DNA from: Bog-473 sp963763575 | GTDB taxonomy: Bacteria; Actinomycetota; Acidimicrobiia; Acidimicrobiales; RAAP-2 | Reading direction: 5' to 3' | NCBI GenBank assembly: GCA_963763575.1 | Contig: CAVXPD010000019.1 | Span: 186,001 to 250,000, forward strand | DNA length: 64,000 bases | Part shown: positions 9,031 through 17,163 of the stretch, one piece after another | How the letters are laid out: each line of letters starts with the position of its first letter | Position numbering within the stretch: the stretch's first letter is position 1 | Program-made: the position numbers and the translations under genes | Notes under the pieces: generated by a model | The model's input: only the letters and a program-made list of their open reading frames with translations | Databases searched by the model: none | Told to the model about the DNA's origin: nothing

Positions 9031-10441
9031 GCAACCGGGCGTGACGAACCACGGTGGGGAGACCGGGGACACGCCGCTCGACCTGCGGGCGCCACAGCGC
9101 ATTCACGTCGTCGGGATCGGCGGAGCCGGCATGAGCGCCATCGGGCTGGTGTTACGGGCCATGGGCCATGACGTCACGGGGTCGGACCTGAAGGACTCGC
9201 CGGTGGCTCAGCGGCTGCGCGCACAGGGCATCGACGTCGCGGTCGGCCACCGGCCCGAGAACGTCGCCGGCGCCGAGGCGGTCACCTACTCGCCGGCGGT
9301 GCCCCCGGAGAATCCGGAGCTCGCGGCGGCGCGCGAGCAGGGCGCGCTCGTGGTGCCCCGCTCGGTCGTGCTGGCCGCCATCTGCGCCACCCGGCGGTGC
9401 CTCGCCGTCTCCGGGACCCATGGGAAGACGACCACCGCGTCCATGTTGTCCCTCGTGCTGGTGGAGGCCGGCATGCGTCCGTCCTTCGTCATCGGGGCCG
9501 ACGTGAACGAGATCGGCACGAATGCGGTGTGGGACTCCGGCGACTGGCTCGTCGTGGAGGCCGACGAGAGCTACGGCACCTTCAAGGCGATCCGGCCGGA
9601 CCTCGCCGTCCTCACCAGCGTGGAGCCCGACCACCTCGACTACTACGGCACGTTCGAGGAGCTGCGACGGGCCTTCTCCGACTTCGTGGGCGGGGCCAGC
9701 CAGGGGGCCGTCGTCTGCTCCGACGACCCCGAGGCGGCGGCCATCGGACGGGAGTACGGCGCGATCGAGGTGGGGTCCGCCGCGGGCTCGACGTACATCA
9801 TGGCGGGCCTCGCCCTGCAGCGCAGCTCGGTGTCGTTCGACCTGCACGGGCCCGAGGGCCCGCTCGGCGTCCTGCGGATCGGCGTCCCGGGCCTGCACAA
9901 CGCGCGCAACGCCGCGCTCGCCGCCGTCGCCGCCCTCGAAGCCGGGGCGCCGTTTTCCGCCGCCCAGGCCGCACTGGCCCGGTTCGCCGGTGTCACCCGC
10001 CGCTTCGAGTTCCGCGGCGAGGCGGGGGGCGTCACCTTCGTGGACGACTACGCCCACCTCCCCTCCGAGGTGCGGGCCGCGCTGGCGACCGCCCGCAGCG
10101 GCGGCTGGTCCCGCGTCGTGGCGGTCTTCCAGCCGCACCGCTTCTCGCGCACCGCCGCCCTGGCCGCCCAGTTCGGAGACGCCTTCGAGGACGCGGACGA
10201 GTTGATCGTGACGGACGTCTACAGCGCGGGGGAGCGGCCCGTCCCCGGCGTGTCGGGTCGCCTCGTCGTGGACGCCGTCCGGGCGCAGGACCCGAGGCTG
10301 CCGGTGACCTACGCGCCCGGCCGAGAGGACCTCCGCCAGGCCGTCGCGGCAGCACTCCGGCCCGGTGACCTCTGCCTGACCCTGGGAGCGGGGGACCTGA
10401 CCGCGCTGCCCGACGACCTGCTGTCCTCGCCCCAATGGTGA
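9020..10441 (+). CDS. murC: UDP-N-acetylmuramate--L-alanine ligase MurC
   Basis: ATP-dependent ligase attaching the first amino acid, L-alanine, to UDP-MurNAc. Motifs: the N-terminal dinucleotide-like fold HVVGIGGAGMSAIG, the ATP loop SGTHGKTTTAS, EADESYGTF and YAHLPSEVRAAL. The chosen ATG at 9020 gives 473 residues and overlaps murG by 11 nt; GTG 9041 is a workable alternative. The 3' end overlaps the murB start by 7 nt. It is the only Mur ligase besides MurE in this cluster. Confidence 0.94.
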   Translation: MPAEQPGVTNHGGETGDTPLDLRAPQRIHVVGIGGAGMSAIGLVLRAMGHDVTGSDLKDSPVAQRLRAQGIDVAVGHRPENVAGAEAVTYSPAVPPENPELAAAREQGALVVPRSVVLAAICATRRCLAVSGTHGKTTTASMLSLVLVEAGMRPSFVIGADVNEIGTNAVWDSGDWLVVEADESYGTFKAIRPDLAVLTSVEPDHLDYYGTFEELRRAFSDFVGGASQGAVVCSDDPEAAAIGREYGAIEVGSAAGSTYIMAGLALQRSSVSFDLHGPEGPLGVLRIGVPGLHNARNAALAAVAALEAGAPFSAAQAALARFAGVTRRFEFRGEAGGVTFVDDYAHLPSEVRAALATARSGGWSRVVAVFQPHRFSRTAALAAQFGDAFEDADELIVTDVYSAGERPVPGVSGRLVVDAVRAQDPRLPVTYAPGREDLRQAVAAALRPGDLCLTLGAGDLTALPDDLLSSPQW

Positions 10442-11427
10442 CGCCGAGTGCCGGTCTGCGCGCGCTGGCGGACACGCTCGGCGAGCGGGCGACGCTCATG
10501 CGCCCCCTCGGACCTCTCACGACCTATGGCGTCGGCGGACCCGCCGCACTGTTCGTCGAGATCGATGGGCCCGGGGACCTCGAGCCGGTGCGCGCCGCGT
10601 TGCGCGGCGGCGCGGGCGGTGCGGCCATCTTCGTCATCGGGCGCGGCTCCAACCTGCTCGTCTCCGACGCCGGCTTCGACGGGATCGTGGTGCACCTCGG
10701 TCAGGGATTCGCCGGGCTGGAGATACCGGGCTCGGGCGAAGGCGGTCAACAGACGGTACGGGCGGGCGGCGCGCTCGCGCTCCCGGTGCTCGCTCGGCGG
10801 GTGGCCGACGCCGGCTGGTCCGGCCTGGCCTGGGCCGTGGGAGTGCCCGGCTCGGTGGGTGGCGCGGTACGGATGAACGCCGGCGGCCACGGTTCGGACA
10901 TGGCCTCGTGTCTCTCCCGTTACCAGTGGATCGACCTCACGGGGACGGGCGGCGGTACCGGTGATGTACGCGAGCTCGACTACGGCTACCGCCGCTCGTC
11001 CGTGACCGCCACACAGCTGGTCCTCGAGGCGGAGTTGTCAGTCACGCCGGGATCAGTCGAGGCGGAGCAGGAGGCGGTGGCCGCCATCGTGAGATGGCGG
11101 CGCGAGCACCAGCCAGGGGGCTCGAACTGCGGGTCCGTGTTCACCAACCCCGAGGACGACTCGGCGGGGCGACTGGTCGAGGAGGCCGGCCTCAAGGGGT
11201 TCGCGATCGGGACGGCGCACGTGTCCGAGAAGCACGCCAACTTCATTCAGGCCGAGCGGGGAGGCCGGGCCGACGACGTCTACGCCGTCATGGAACACGT
11301 GCGAGCCGCAGTGGCCGAGCGCTGCGGCGTCACGCTGCGCACAGAGGTCCGCCTTCTCGGGTTCGGGCGCAGAGAGACTGGTGGCGTGGCCGAACCCGAC
11401 CGGCGGCCCGGCGCGGAGCTCCGATGA
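10435..11427 (+). CDS. murB: UDP-N-acetylenolpyruvoylglucosamine reductase MurB
   Basis: FAD-dependent reductase forming UDP-MurNAc from UDP-GlcNAc-enolpyruvate. It has 330 residues, with the FAD-binding PCMH-type block IGRGSNLLVSDAGFDGIVV, the GVPGSVGGAVRMNAGG segment, the YGYRRS motif and the substrate loop GSNCGSVFTNP, which carries the proton-donating serine. The short C-terminal segment HANFI is typical of the family. A GTG three bases after the ATG is an alternative start. The stop overlaps the first codon of ftsQ (ATGA). Confidence 0.95.
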   Translation: MVTPSAGLRALADTLGERATLMRPLGPLTTYGVGGPAALFVEIDGPGDLEPVRAALRGGAGGAAIFVIGRGSNLLVSDAGFDGIVVHLGQGFAGLEIPGSGEGGQQTVRAGGALALPVLARRVADAGWSGLAWAVGVPGSVGGAVRMNAGGHGSDMASCLSRYQWIDLTGTGGGTGDVRELDYGYRRSSVTATQLVLEAELSVTPGSVEAEQEAVAAIVRWRREHQPGGSNCGSVFTNPEDDSAGRLVEEAGLKGFAIGTAHVSEKHANFIQAERGGRADDVYAVMEHVRAAVAERCGVTLRTEVRLLGFGRRETGGVAEPDRRPGAELR

Positions 11428-12347
11428 CCACGACCGAGCAGCGTCCGCGCCCGTCGCGCGGCGCGGGTCGCGGCGCCGTGGGTCGTGGCGGCGGTTGGAG
11501 GGGCGGCGGTTGGCGGGGCGGCGGTTGGCGTCGCGGTGGGGGGACGGACGCAACGCCCGACACAGTGGTGGCGGCGGTGGCGACGGTCCGGGGCGCATAG
11601 ACCCTCGCCTGTCGGCCCGGCGCGCGGCGGTCATTCGAGAGCAGGGGCGCCGCCGGCTCGCGTCTGCTGGTCATCGGCCTGGTCGGGACGACCCTCATCG
11701 TCGGTGGGTGGTTCCTTGCGTACTCGCCCGTGTTCTCGGCCCGCGCCGTGACGGTGACGGGGAACGTGCATGAGTCCGCCGCGCAAGTGGTAGCGCAGGC
11801 CGGCCTGTCCGGTCAGCCGCCGCTGCTCGACGTCAACACCGGGGCGGCGGCGGCCCGGATCGAGCACCTGCCGTGGGTGGCGTCGGCCGCCGTGCACGTC
11901 TCCTGGCCCGACGGAGTCCACATCGTCGTGACCGAGGAGACGCCGCGCCTCGTGGCGAGCGAGCCCGGCGGCCAATGGGCGTCGCTGAGCGCAGACGGGC
12001 GCGTGCTGAGCGTCTCGGCGACGCGCCCGCCCGGCTTGGTGCTCTTGACCGTGCCCCAGGCGCCCGGCCCGCCCGGCAGCGAGCTGCCGGCGCGTGACGA
12101 AGCAGGGTTGCGCGTCGCGTCGACGCTGCCCGTTTCGTTCGCGGCGCAGGTGACGGGTGTCACGGTCGAACCGGCAGGGTGGGTCCAGCTCTCTATGACC
12201 ACGCCGATCGCCGTCGACATCGGGACCGCCACCGCGCTGGCGGCCAAGTACGAGGACGTGTCCTCGATTCTGGCCGGGGCGACCCTGCACAATGGGGATG
12301 TGATCGACGTCAGTGTCCCCGACGCGCCAACGGTGACGGAGGGGTAA
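11424..12347 (+). CDS. ftsQ: Cell division protein FtsQ, reading frame broken by two compensating indels
   Basis: Bitopic divisome protein with a POTRA domain. The frame from the ATG at 11424 (coupled to murB) encodes a Gly/Trp/Arg-rich N-terminus with three GGGW units but hits TAG at 11598. The conserved cytoplasmic helix IDPRLSARRAAVIREQGRRR is read in another frame (about 11601-11656). The membrane segment LLVIGLVGTTLIVGGWFLAY and the POTRA/FtsQ region are back in the original frame from about 11661 to the stop at 12347. One base missing near the six-G run at 11538-11543 and one extra base at about 11658-11660 would restore a protein of roughly 307 residues. The intact downstream part alone would lack the helix and its start. 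Error in the sequence is more likely than loss of an essential gene. Confidence 0.85.
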
Positions 12348-12377
12348 CGGCGGGCACCCTGACGTGACGTAGGATGC

Positions 12378-12407
12378 TTGACCTGCCTGAACACCCCCCC
12401 GTATCGT
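12378..12407 (+). promoter_or_regulatory. Sigma-70-type promoter of ftsZ
   Basis: TTGACC (12378-12383), an 18-nt spacer and TATCGT (12402-12407) make a near-consensus housekeeping promoter in the 200-nt ftsQ-ftsZ gap. The predicted start near 12414 leaves a leader of about 135 nt that contains a weak hairpin, AACCT-N7-AGGTT. This would let ftsZ be transcribed independently of the mur genes. Confidence 0.65.
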
Positions 12408-12547
12408 GGGACCACGTTGTCGAACGGTGAACTTCAACCTGCCCCTGAGGTTCAGGGATTGGTCACGTGTCCCCAATGGTCGGTGAGGGCAGCCGGAACG
12501 TACCAGCGACCTATCGGTCGAAGATCGACCCGAGGACAAGGGGAATC

Positions 12548-13654
12548 ATGACGACCGTGCCATCTCAGGGAAACTACCTAGCGGTCATAAAGGTCATCGG
12601 CGTCGGCGGTGGCGGGGTCAACGCCGTCAACCGCATGATCGACTCGGGTCTGCGCAACGTCGAGTTCATCGCGGCGAACACCGATGCCCAGGCGCTGTTG
12701 ATGAGCGACGCCGATCTGAAGCTCGACATCGGGCGCCAACTGACGCGTGGCCTCGGCGCCGGGAGTGATCCAGAGGTGGGCGCGCTGGCCTCGGAGGACC
12801 ACCGCCAGGACATCGAAGAGGCGCTCCAGGGCTCCGACATGGTCTTCATCACCGCGGGCGAGGGCGGCGGCACCGGTACCGGCGGCGCTCCGGTCTTCGC
12901 CGAGGTCTCGAAGGGACTGGGGGCATTGACGATCGGCGTCGTGACCCGACCGTTCACCTTCGAGGGCCGGCGCCGTGCGATGCAGGCGGAAAAGGGCATT
13001 CAGATGCTCAAGGAGAAGGTCGACACACTGATCGTCATCCCGAACGACCGGCTGCTCACCGTCTCGAACGAAAAGACGAGCATGGTCAACGCCTTCAAGA
13101 TGGCCGACGAGGTCTTGCTCCAAGGCGTGCGCGGCATCACCGACCTGATCACGGTGCCGGGACTCATCAACACCGACTTCGCGGACGTGAAGATGGTGAT
13201 GACCAACGCGGGCACCGCGATCATGGGCATCGGCTCGTCGATCGGCGAGGGCCGTGCTGCCAACGCGGCGCGGGCCGCCATCACCTCACCGTTGCTCGAA
13301 GCCTCGATCGAGGGGGCACGGGGTATGGTCCTGAACATCGCCGGTGGCTCTGACCTGGGCCTCTTCGAGGTGAACGAGGCGGCCGAGATCATCCACGCCG
13401 TGGCCCACCCCGACGCGAACATCATCTTCGGCGCCGTCATCGACGACAACTTGGGCGACGAGGTGCGCGTCACGGTCATCGCCGCGGGCTTCGAACGTTG
13501 GGAGGAGACGGCCGGCTCTTCGAAGTCGTCCGACTTGGCCTCCTCGATCTTCTCCACGCCCGAGCCCGTCGACATCTTCGCGGACGCCACCGGGTCTGAG
13601 GACGAGTTGGATCTCGGCGACGACGATTTCGACGTCCCCTCCTTCCTCCGCTAG
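12548..13654 (+). CDS. ftsZ: Cell division GTPase FtsZ
   Basis: Tubulin-like GTPase forming the division ring. Visible: the N-terminal IKVIGVGGGGVNAVNRMI block, the GTP signature GGGTGTG at residues 106-112, the T7-loop region GLINTDFADVK, and the C-terminal peptide DDDFDVPSFLR that binds SepF and other partners. The ATG at 12548 has an AAGGGGA ribosome site and gives 368 residues; a GTG in frame at 12467 would add 27 residues with no family match. ftsA is absent, as usual in actinobacteria, where SepF serves as membrane anchor. Confidence 0.97.
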   Translation: MTTVPSQGNYLAVIKVIGVGGGGVNAVNRMIDSGLRNVEFIAANTDAQALLMSDADLKLDIGRQLTRGLGAGSDPEVGALASEDHRQDIEEALQGSDMVFITAGEGGGTGTGGAPVFAEVSKGLGALTIGVVTRPFTFEGRRRAMQAEKGIQMLKEKVDTLIVIPNDRLLTVSNEKTSMVNAFKMADEVLLQGVRGITDLITVPGLINTDFADVKMVMTNAGTAIMGIGSSIGEGRAANAARAAITSPLLEASIEGARGMVLNIAGGSDLGLFEVNEAAEIIHAVAHPDANIIFGAVIDDNLGDEVRVTVIAAGFERWEETAGSSKSSDLASSIFSTPEPVDIFADATGSEDELDLGDDDFDVPSFLR

Positions 13655-13724
13655 CGACGAGGTCGCGCGGCGGCTGGCGGCGGTCCGGCTCCGAATCGAT
13701 CAGGCCGGAGGCGACCCTTCGAAG

Positions 13725-14303
13725 GTGCGGGTCGTCGGCGTGACGAAAGGGTTCGGTGTCGAGGCGGTGTGCGCCGCCGTGGAGGCCGGTCTGCGCGACA
13801 TCGGGGAGAACTACGCGGCCGAACTCGAGTCCAAGGCGGAAGCGGTGAATTCGCTTCCCGTGGTGTGGCACTTCCTCGGCGCCGTGCAGCGCAACAAGGT
13901 GGGACGTCTCGCGCCCATCGTGGGGCTCTGGCAGAGCGTGGCGCGGGCGGAGGAAGGCGCGCGGATCGCTCGTTTTGCGCCGGGCGCGCCCGTGCTGGTC
14001 GAGATCGACACGACGGGTTTGGCCGGACGCAACGGGTGCCCGCCCTCGGCCGCACGGCCACTCGTCTACGACCTGCGGTCGGTCGGCCTCGACGTGCGGG
14101 GCCTCATGACGGTGGCGGCCCCGGGGGAAGGCGCGGCCCGGACCGGCTTCGAAACGGTGGGCCGGCTGGCCGACGAACTGGGTCTCGAGGAGCGCTCCAT
14201 GGGGATGAGCGACGACCTCGAGGCGGCGGTGGCGGCCGGGTCGACCATGGTGCGCATCGGCCGTGCGCTCTTCGGAGAACGGCCGCCGCGAGGCACGTCA
14301 TGA
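13725..14303 (+). CDS. yggS: PLP homeostasis protein YggS/YlmE family
   Basis: Alanine-racemase-fold protein that binds pyridoxal phosphate and helps maintain vitamin B6 balance. Visible: VVGVTKGF with the PLP lysine, IGENYAAEL, HFLGAVQRNKV, LMTVAAPGE and SMGMSDDLEAAVAAGSTMVRIGRALFG. From GTG 13725 the protein is 192 residues and lacks the first helix. The upstream codons in this frame encode a good family N-terminus (SDEVARRLAAVRLRIDQAGG) but contain no ATG, GTG or TTG; an ATT at 13626 would give 225 residues, the normal length. So initiation is unusual or there is a base error near the ftsZ end. Confidence 0.88.
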   Translation: MRVVGVTKGFGVEAVCAAVEAGLRDIGENYAAELESKAEAVNSLPVVWHFLGAVQRNKVGRLAPIVGLWQSVARAEEGARIARFAPGAPVLVEIDTTGLAGRNGCPPSAARPLVYDLRSVGLDVRGLMTVAAPGEGAARTGFETVGRLADELGLEERSMGMSDDLEAAVAAGSTMVRIGRALFGERPPRGTS

Positions 14304-14422
14304 CCGGGAACGCTCAGGATGAGCCTGAGGTCAGGCTCAGCGAGAGGCTGATGCCGCCTCCCGCTGCGGAGGAACCGTCGTGGTTCACCGGCCTGGCCTG
14401 TCCACCAGGCACTACGCTGTGA
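14300..14422 (+). CDS. Possible 40-residue small ORF
   Basis: An ATG overlapping the yggS stop (ATGA) opens a 40-codon frame ending at TGA 14420-14422, just before the sepF ribosome site. The peptide is acidic then Pro/Cys-containing (MTGNAQDEPEVRL start) and matches nothing I recognise. It contains the 14320-14339 palindrome. The coupling is the only support; it may be non-coding. Confidence 0.2.
   Translation: MTGNAQDEPEVRLSERLMPPPAAEEPSWFTGLACPPGTTL
14320..14339. promoter_or_regulatory. 20-bp perfect inverted repeat upstream of sepF
   Basis: TGAGCCTGA-GG-TCAGGCTCA is a perfect 9-bp inverted repeat around a two-base centre, about 100 nt before sepF. The tiny spacer suits a dimeric regulator site, though a stem of eight pairs with a 4-nt loop in RNA is also possible. 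Confidence 0.4.
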
Positions 14423-14438
14423 CGGACCAGGAGAAGGT

Positions 14439-15050
14439 ATGTCACCCTCGTTCATGAAGAAGACCATGGTGTATCTCGGCCTGCTCGACGACGAGTATGA
14501 CGAGTACGACGACCTGGAGGATCGGGCGCCACGCGGGTTCTCGTCGGCCAACCGGGTCGAGCCCCAGCCCCGTCCCGCCGAGTACGACCAGCCGGAGGAA
14601 TTCAGCGGCGGCATGAGCCGGGTCCGCACCATCCCGCGAGAGTCGGCCGTCCCGAGCCAGCCCCGGCCGGCACCGACCAACGTGGCCCCCCGGCCGACGG
14701 CGGTCCGCCCTATGCCCGCCGAGACGACCGTCAGCCCCGCCGTGGCCGCGCCGGCGCCGGCACCCGCGCCGGCAGCGGCGCGTGTCCACGTGGTGGCGCC
14801 TTCCCGCTTCGGCGACGCCAAGGAGATCGCCGACCGACTCAAGGACAACCGGCCGGTGATCGTGAACCTGCAGATGGCAGACCGTGACCTTCAGCGACGG
14901 ATGATCGACTTCTGCAGCGGCGTGACCTACGCCCTGAGCGGAGAGATGGAGAAGGTGGCCGACCAGGTGTTCCTACTGGCACCGACGAACGTCAAGGTCT
15001 CCGACGAGGAGCGACTGCGCCTGGCGGAGCGCGGCTTCGGACGGGACTAG
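14439..15050 (+). CDS. sepF: Cell division protein SepF
   Basis: Membrane-binding partner and anchor of FtsZ in Gram-positive bacteria. It has 203 residues: an N-terminal amphipathic stretch (about MKKTMVYLGLLDDEYDEY), a long Pro/Ala/Arg-rich linker (about 35-120), and the C-terminal dimerising domain with FGDAKEIADRLKDNRPVIVNLQ, RRMIDFCSGVTYALSG and FLLAPTNV. An AGGAGAAGG ribosome site precedes the ATG. Order yggS-sepF-yggT-divIVA after ftsZ is standard for actinobacteria. Confidence 0.96.
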   Translation: MSPSFMKKTMVYLGLLDDEYDEYDDLEDRAPRGFSSANRVEPQPRPAEYDQPEEFSGGMSRVRTIPRESAVPSQPRPAPTNVAPRPTAVRPMPAETTVSPAVAAPAPAPAPAAARVHVVAPSRFGDAKEIADRLKDNRPVIVNLQMADRDLQRRMIDFCSGVTYALSGEMEKVADQVFLLAPTNVKVSDEERLRLAERGFGRD

Positions 15051-15056
15051 AGCCAC

Positions 15057-15062
15057 TACCCT
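15057..15062 (+). promoter_or_regulatory. -10 box of yggT (leaderless type)
   Basis: TACCCT lies 9 nt before the GTG of yggT, which has no ribosome site. It fits the TANNNT-to-start pattern seen at other genes in this window. Confidence 0.4.
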
Positions 15063-15071
15063 CGCGAGTCG

Positions 15072-15329
15072 GTGAACATCTTCCAAGTGCTCGCGTGGCT
15101 CATCGAGGCCTACATCTGGCTGATCATGTTCCCCTACGCGATCTTGAGCTGGTTTCGCATCCGGCCGGGGACGACGTTGGCCCGCATCCAGTACCTCCTC
15201 CACCAGCTGGTGGAGCCTGTGCTGCGCCCGGTACGCCGGATCATCCGGCCCATAGGCGGCCTCGACTGGTCCTTTCTGGTCGTCATCCTGGTTGCACAAA
15301 TCGTCCTGATCCCGGTCTTCCGCGCCTGA
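15072..15329 (+). CDS. YggT family membrane protein
   Basis: Small integral membrane protein of 85 residues with two hydrophobic segments (about residues 3-25 and 66-84) flanking a basic loop containing the family motif EPVLRPVRRIIRP. YggT proteins commonly sit next to sepF and divIVA and are thought to help division or envelope assembly; the molecular role is not settled. Start is a GTG without a ribosome site but with a TANNNT box upstream. Confidence 0.88.
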   Translation: MNIFQVLAWLIEAYIWLIMFPYAILSWFRIRPGTTLARIQYLLHQLVEPVLRPVRRIIRPIGGLDWSFLVVILVAQIVLIPVFRA

Positions 15330-15360
15330 GTCCATCACTGGAATCAGAGGGGGGGGTGGT

Positions 15361-15366
15361 TAGACT
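15361..15366 (+). promoter_or_regulatory. -10 box of divIVA (leaderless type)
   Basis: TAGACT ends 8 nt before the divIVA ATG; no Shine-Dalgarno sequence is present, so the transcript probably begins at or next to the ATG. A run of nine Gs precedes it (15349-15357, with one T). Confidence 0.5.
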
Positions 15367-15374
15367 CGGCCGAC

Positions 15375-16127
15375 ATGGACAATTCCCAGGCACCCAGCTC
15401 AATTCTGGAGACACTTCGGACCGTCGAGTTCCGTCTCGGTCTGAAGGGCTACAACGTCGACGAAGTCGATGAGTACCTGGATAAGGCGGCCCAGGAGGCC
15501 GAGGGGCTCCAAGACCACGTCCGGCAGTTGAACGAACGGCTCCATCAGGCCAGCGACCGCATCACCCAGCTCGAACGTGAGCGGCGCACCGCGCCGGCGG
15601 CTGCGGAGACGGGCGAGCAGGCCGCGGCGGCGGCTGCCTCCGACTCGGCGGTGTTGTCCGACGAGACCCTCCAGCGGACACTGCTACTGGCTCAGAAGTT
15701 CGTCGACCAGACCAAGCGCGAGAGCGAGGCCGAAGCGGCTTCGCTCGTGTCCCAGGCCGAGGAGACGGCCGCGGCGGCGATCGCCTCAGCCGAGGCGACA
15801 GCGGCACAGCTGCAGGCCGAGTCGCATCAGAAGCTCCGCGAAGAGGTCACGCGGCTGGAGGCGACGCGCACGGAATTGGCCGCCGACGTCGAGAGCATGG
15901 CGCGGCACCTCGAGTCCGAGCGCAACCGGCTGACGGCAGCCCTCTCCGACATCCTCAGGTGGGTCGACGAGAACGTGCAACCCGCCAATTCGCTGATGGG
16001 CGTCAAGCCGAAGGCCAGAGCCGGCGGGGGAGATCCGACGGCCGCGTCGAGCCGGCCTCTCGAGGCGGACGACGGCGCGCAGACGCTGAACCTGCAGAGC
16101 GCCTCGGGGGCGCCCCGCTCGCTCTGA
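15375..16127 (+). CDS. divIVA: DivIVA / Wag31-type polar scaffold protein
   Basis: Coiled-coil protein that marks poles or septa and organises cell-wall growth in actinobacteria. It has 250 residues. The N-terminal DivIVA membrane-binding domain (about 8-65) shows VEFRLGLKGYNVDEVDEYLDK, followed by an Ala/Glu-rich coiled coil interrupted by a low-complexity segment (about 72-100) and a second coiled coil (about 100-195). The C-terminus is Ala/Ser-rich. It ends the division cluster. Confidence 0.92.
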   Translation: MDNSQAPSSILETLRTVEFRLGLKGYNVDEVDEYLDKAAQEAEGLQDHVRQLNERLHQASDRITQLERERRTAPAAAETGEQAAAAAASDSAVLSDETLQRTLLLAQKFVDQTKRESEAEAASLVSQAEETAAAAIASAEATAAQLQAESHQKLREEVTRLEATRTELAADVESMARHLESERNRLTAALSDILRWVDENVQPANSLMGVKPKARAGGGDPTAASSRPLEADDGAQTLNLQSASGAPRSL

Positions 16128-16157
16128 TTCCGAGCATTTCGTGGGCTGACGGCGGTA

Positions 16158-16187
16158 TTGCCTCACGCGGGCGCGTTCCGCTATCGT
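16158..16187 (+). promoter_or_regulatory. Sigma-70-type promoter of the DksA-like gene
   Basis: TTGCCT (16158-16163), an 18-nt spacer and TATCGT (16182-16187) give the same -10 as the ftsZ promoter. Predicted start near 16195 leaves a 60-nt leader ending in a strong GAAGGAGG ribosome site. Confidence 0.55.
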
Positions 16188-16254
16188 CACCCGCTCCCCA
16201 GGCGAGGTCGCGGTGGGGTACGTGGCCACGGCGCTTGGCCCGAAGGAGGGCACG

Positions 16255-17163
16255 ATGACGCCAGCGAGCAAGGGCACCCAGGCCAAGAGGGTGCCTGCGT
16301 CGCGTTCGGCCGCCTCCGCCGCCCGAAAGTCGCAAGCCGGGAACAAATCGGCTCCCACCAAGGTTGGTGCAACCGCTACGAAGCGTCCCATCCTCACGAA
16401 GAAGAAGGCAGCTCCTGTTGTGAAGAAGGCAGCCACCGCCGCCAAGAAGGCGGCTCCCACGGCTAAGAAGACGACGTCGTCGGCCACCAAGAGGTCGACC
16501 GCGCCAGCCGCCAAGAGGACAAGCTCCCCGGCGACCAAGAGCAGGTCGGTGCCCCGCAAAGCGGCGCCCGCCGCGGCGAAGAAGCCGGCACCGACCAGAA
16601 AGGCGGCCGCGACCGCATCTGCACCGGCCAAGAAGACGGCCGAGAAGCCCGTGGCGGCCAAGAAGGCCACTGCCACGGCCGGGCGGAAGAACGCAACGGG
16701 CAACGGCGCGGGCGCCGCTACGGCGACCACGGCGTTCACACCCAAGCCGAAGCCGCCCGCACCGGTCCGCCCGAAGACCGGCCCGTACGCCAAGGACGCC
16801 AAGTTCCTCGAAGAGGTGCGCGACCTGCTGCTAGCCGAGCGGGCGGTGTACCAAGAGCAGGCAGTCTCGCTGCGGGCCGAGGCCGACTCCCTCGCGCTCG
16901 AGCGGGAGCCGGGCGACGTCCAGTTCGACGAGGAGTCGGGCGAGGGCGGGACCGTGACGGTCGACCGTGAGCGCAATCTCGCACTGTCGGGCCAGGCCAT
17001 CTTGGCCGTCGAGGAGATCGACGACGCGTTGGCGAGGATTGCCGACAAGACGTACGGCTACTGCGAGCGGTGCTTCCAGCCGATCCCCAAGCCGCGGCTC
17101 CGAGCGCTGCCCTACGCCCGACTCTGTGTGGCGTGCAAGAGCGGGGGCCTGTCCCGGCGCTGA
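16255..17163 (+). CDS. TraR/DksA zinc-finger protein with long lysine/alanine-rich tail
   Basis: Protein of 302 residues in two parts. Residues 1 to about 175 are a Lys/Ala/Pro/Thr repeat region built on AAKKA/TKKAAP units, like eukaryotic histone H1 and the tails of mycobacterial HupB. The C-terminal part is a DksA/TraR-type module: a helical hairpin (KFLEEVRDLLLAERAVYQEQ to ALSGQAILAVEEIDDALARI) and a four-cysteine zinc finger, CERC...CVAC. Family members bind RNA polymerase; the tail suggests DNA binding or compaction. The ATG at 16255 has a consensus GAAGGAGG site. It overlaps the lspA start. Confidence 0.88.
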   Translation: MTPASKGTQAKRVPASRSAASAARKSQAGNKSAPTKVGATATKRPILTKKKAAPVVKKAATAAKKAAPTAKKTTSSATKRSTAPAAKRTSSPATKSRSVPRKAAPAAAKKPAPTRKAAATASAPAKKTAEKPVAAKKATATAGRKNATGNGAGAATATTAFTPKPKPPAPVRPKTGPYAKDAKFLEEVRDLLLAERAVYQEQAVSLRAEADSLALEREPGDVQFDEESGEGGTVTVDRERNLALSGQAILAVEEIDDALARIADKTYGYCERCFQPIPKPRLRALPYARLCVACKSGGLSRR

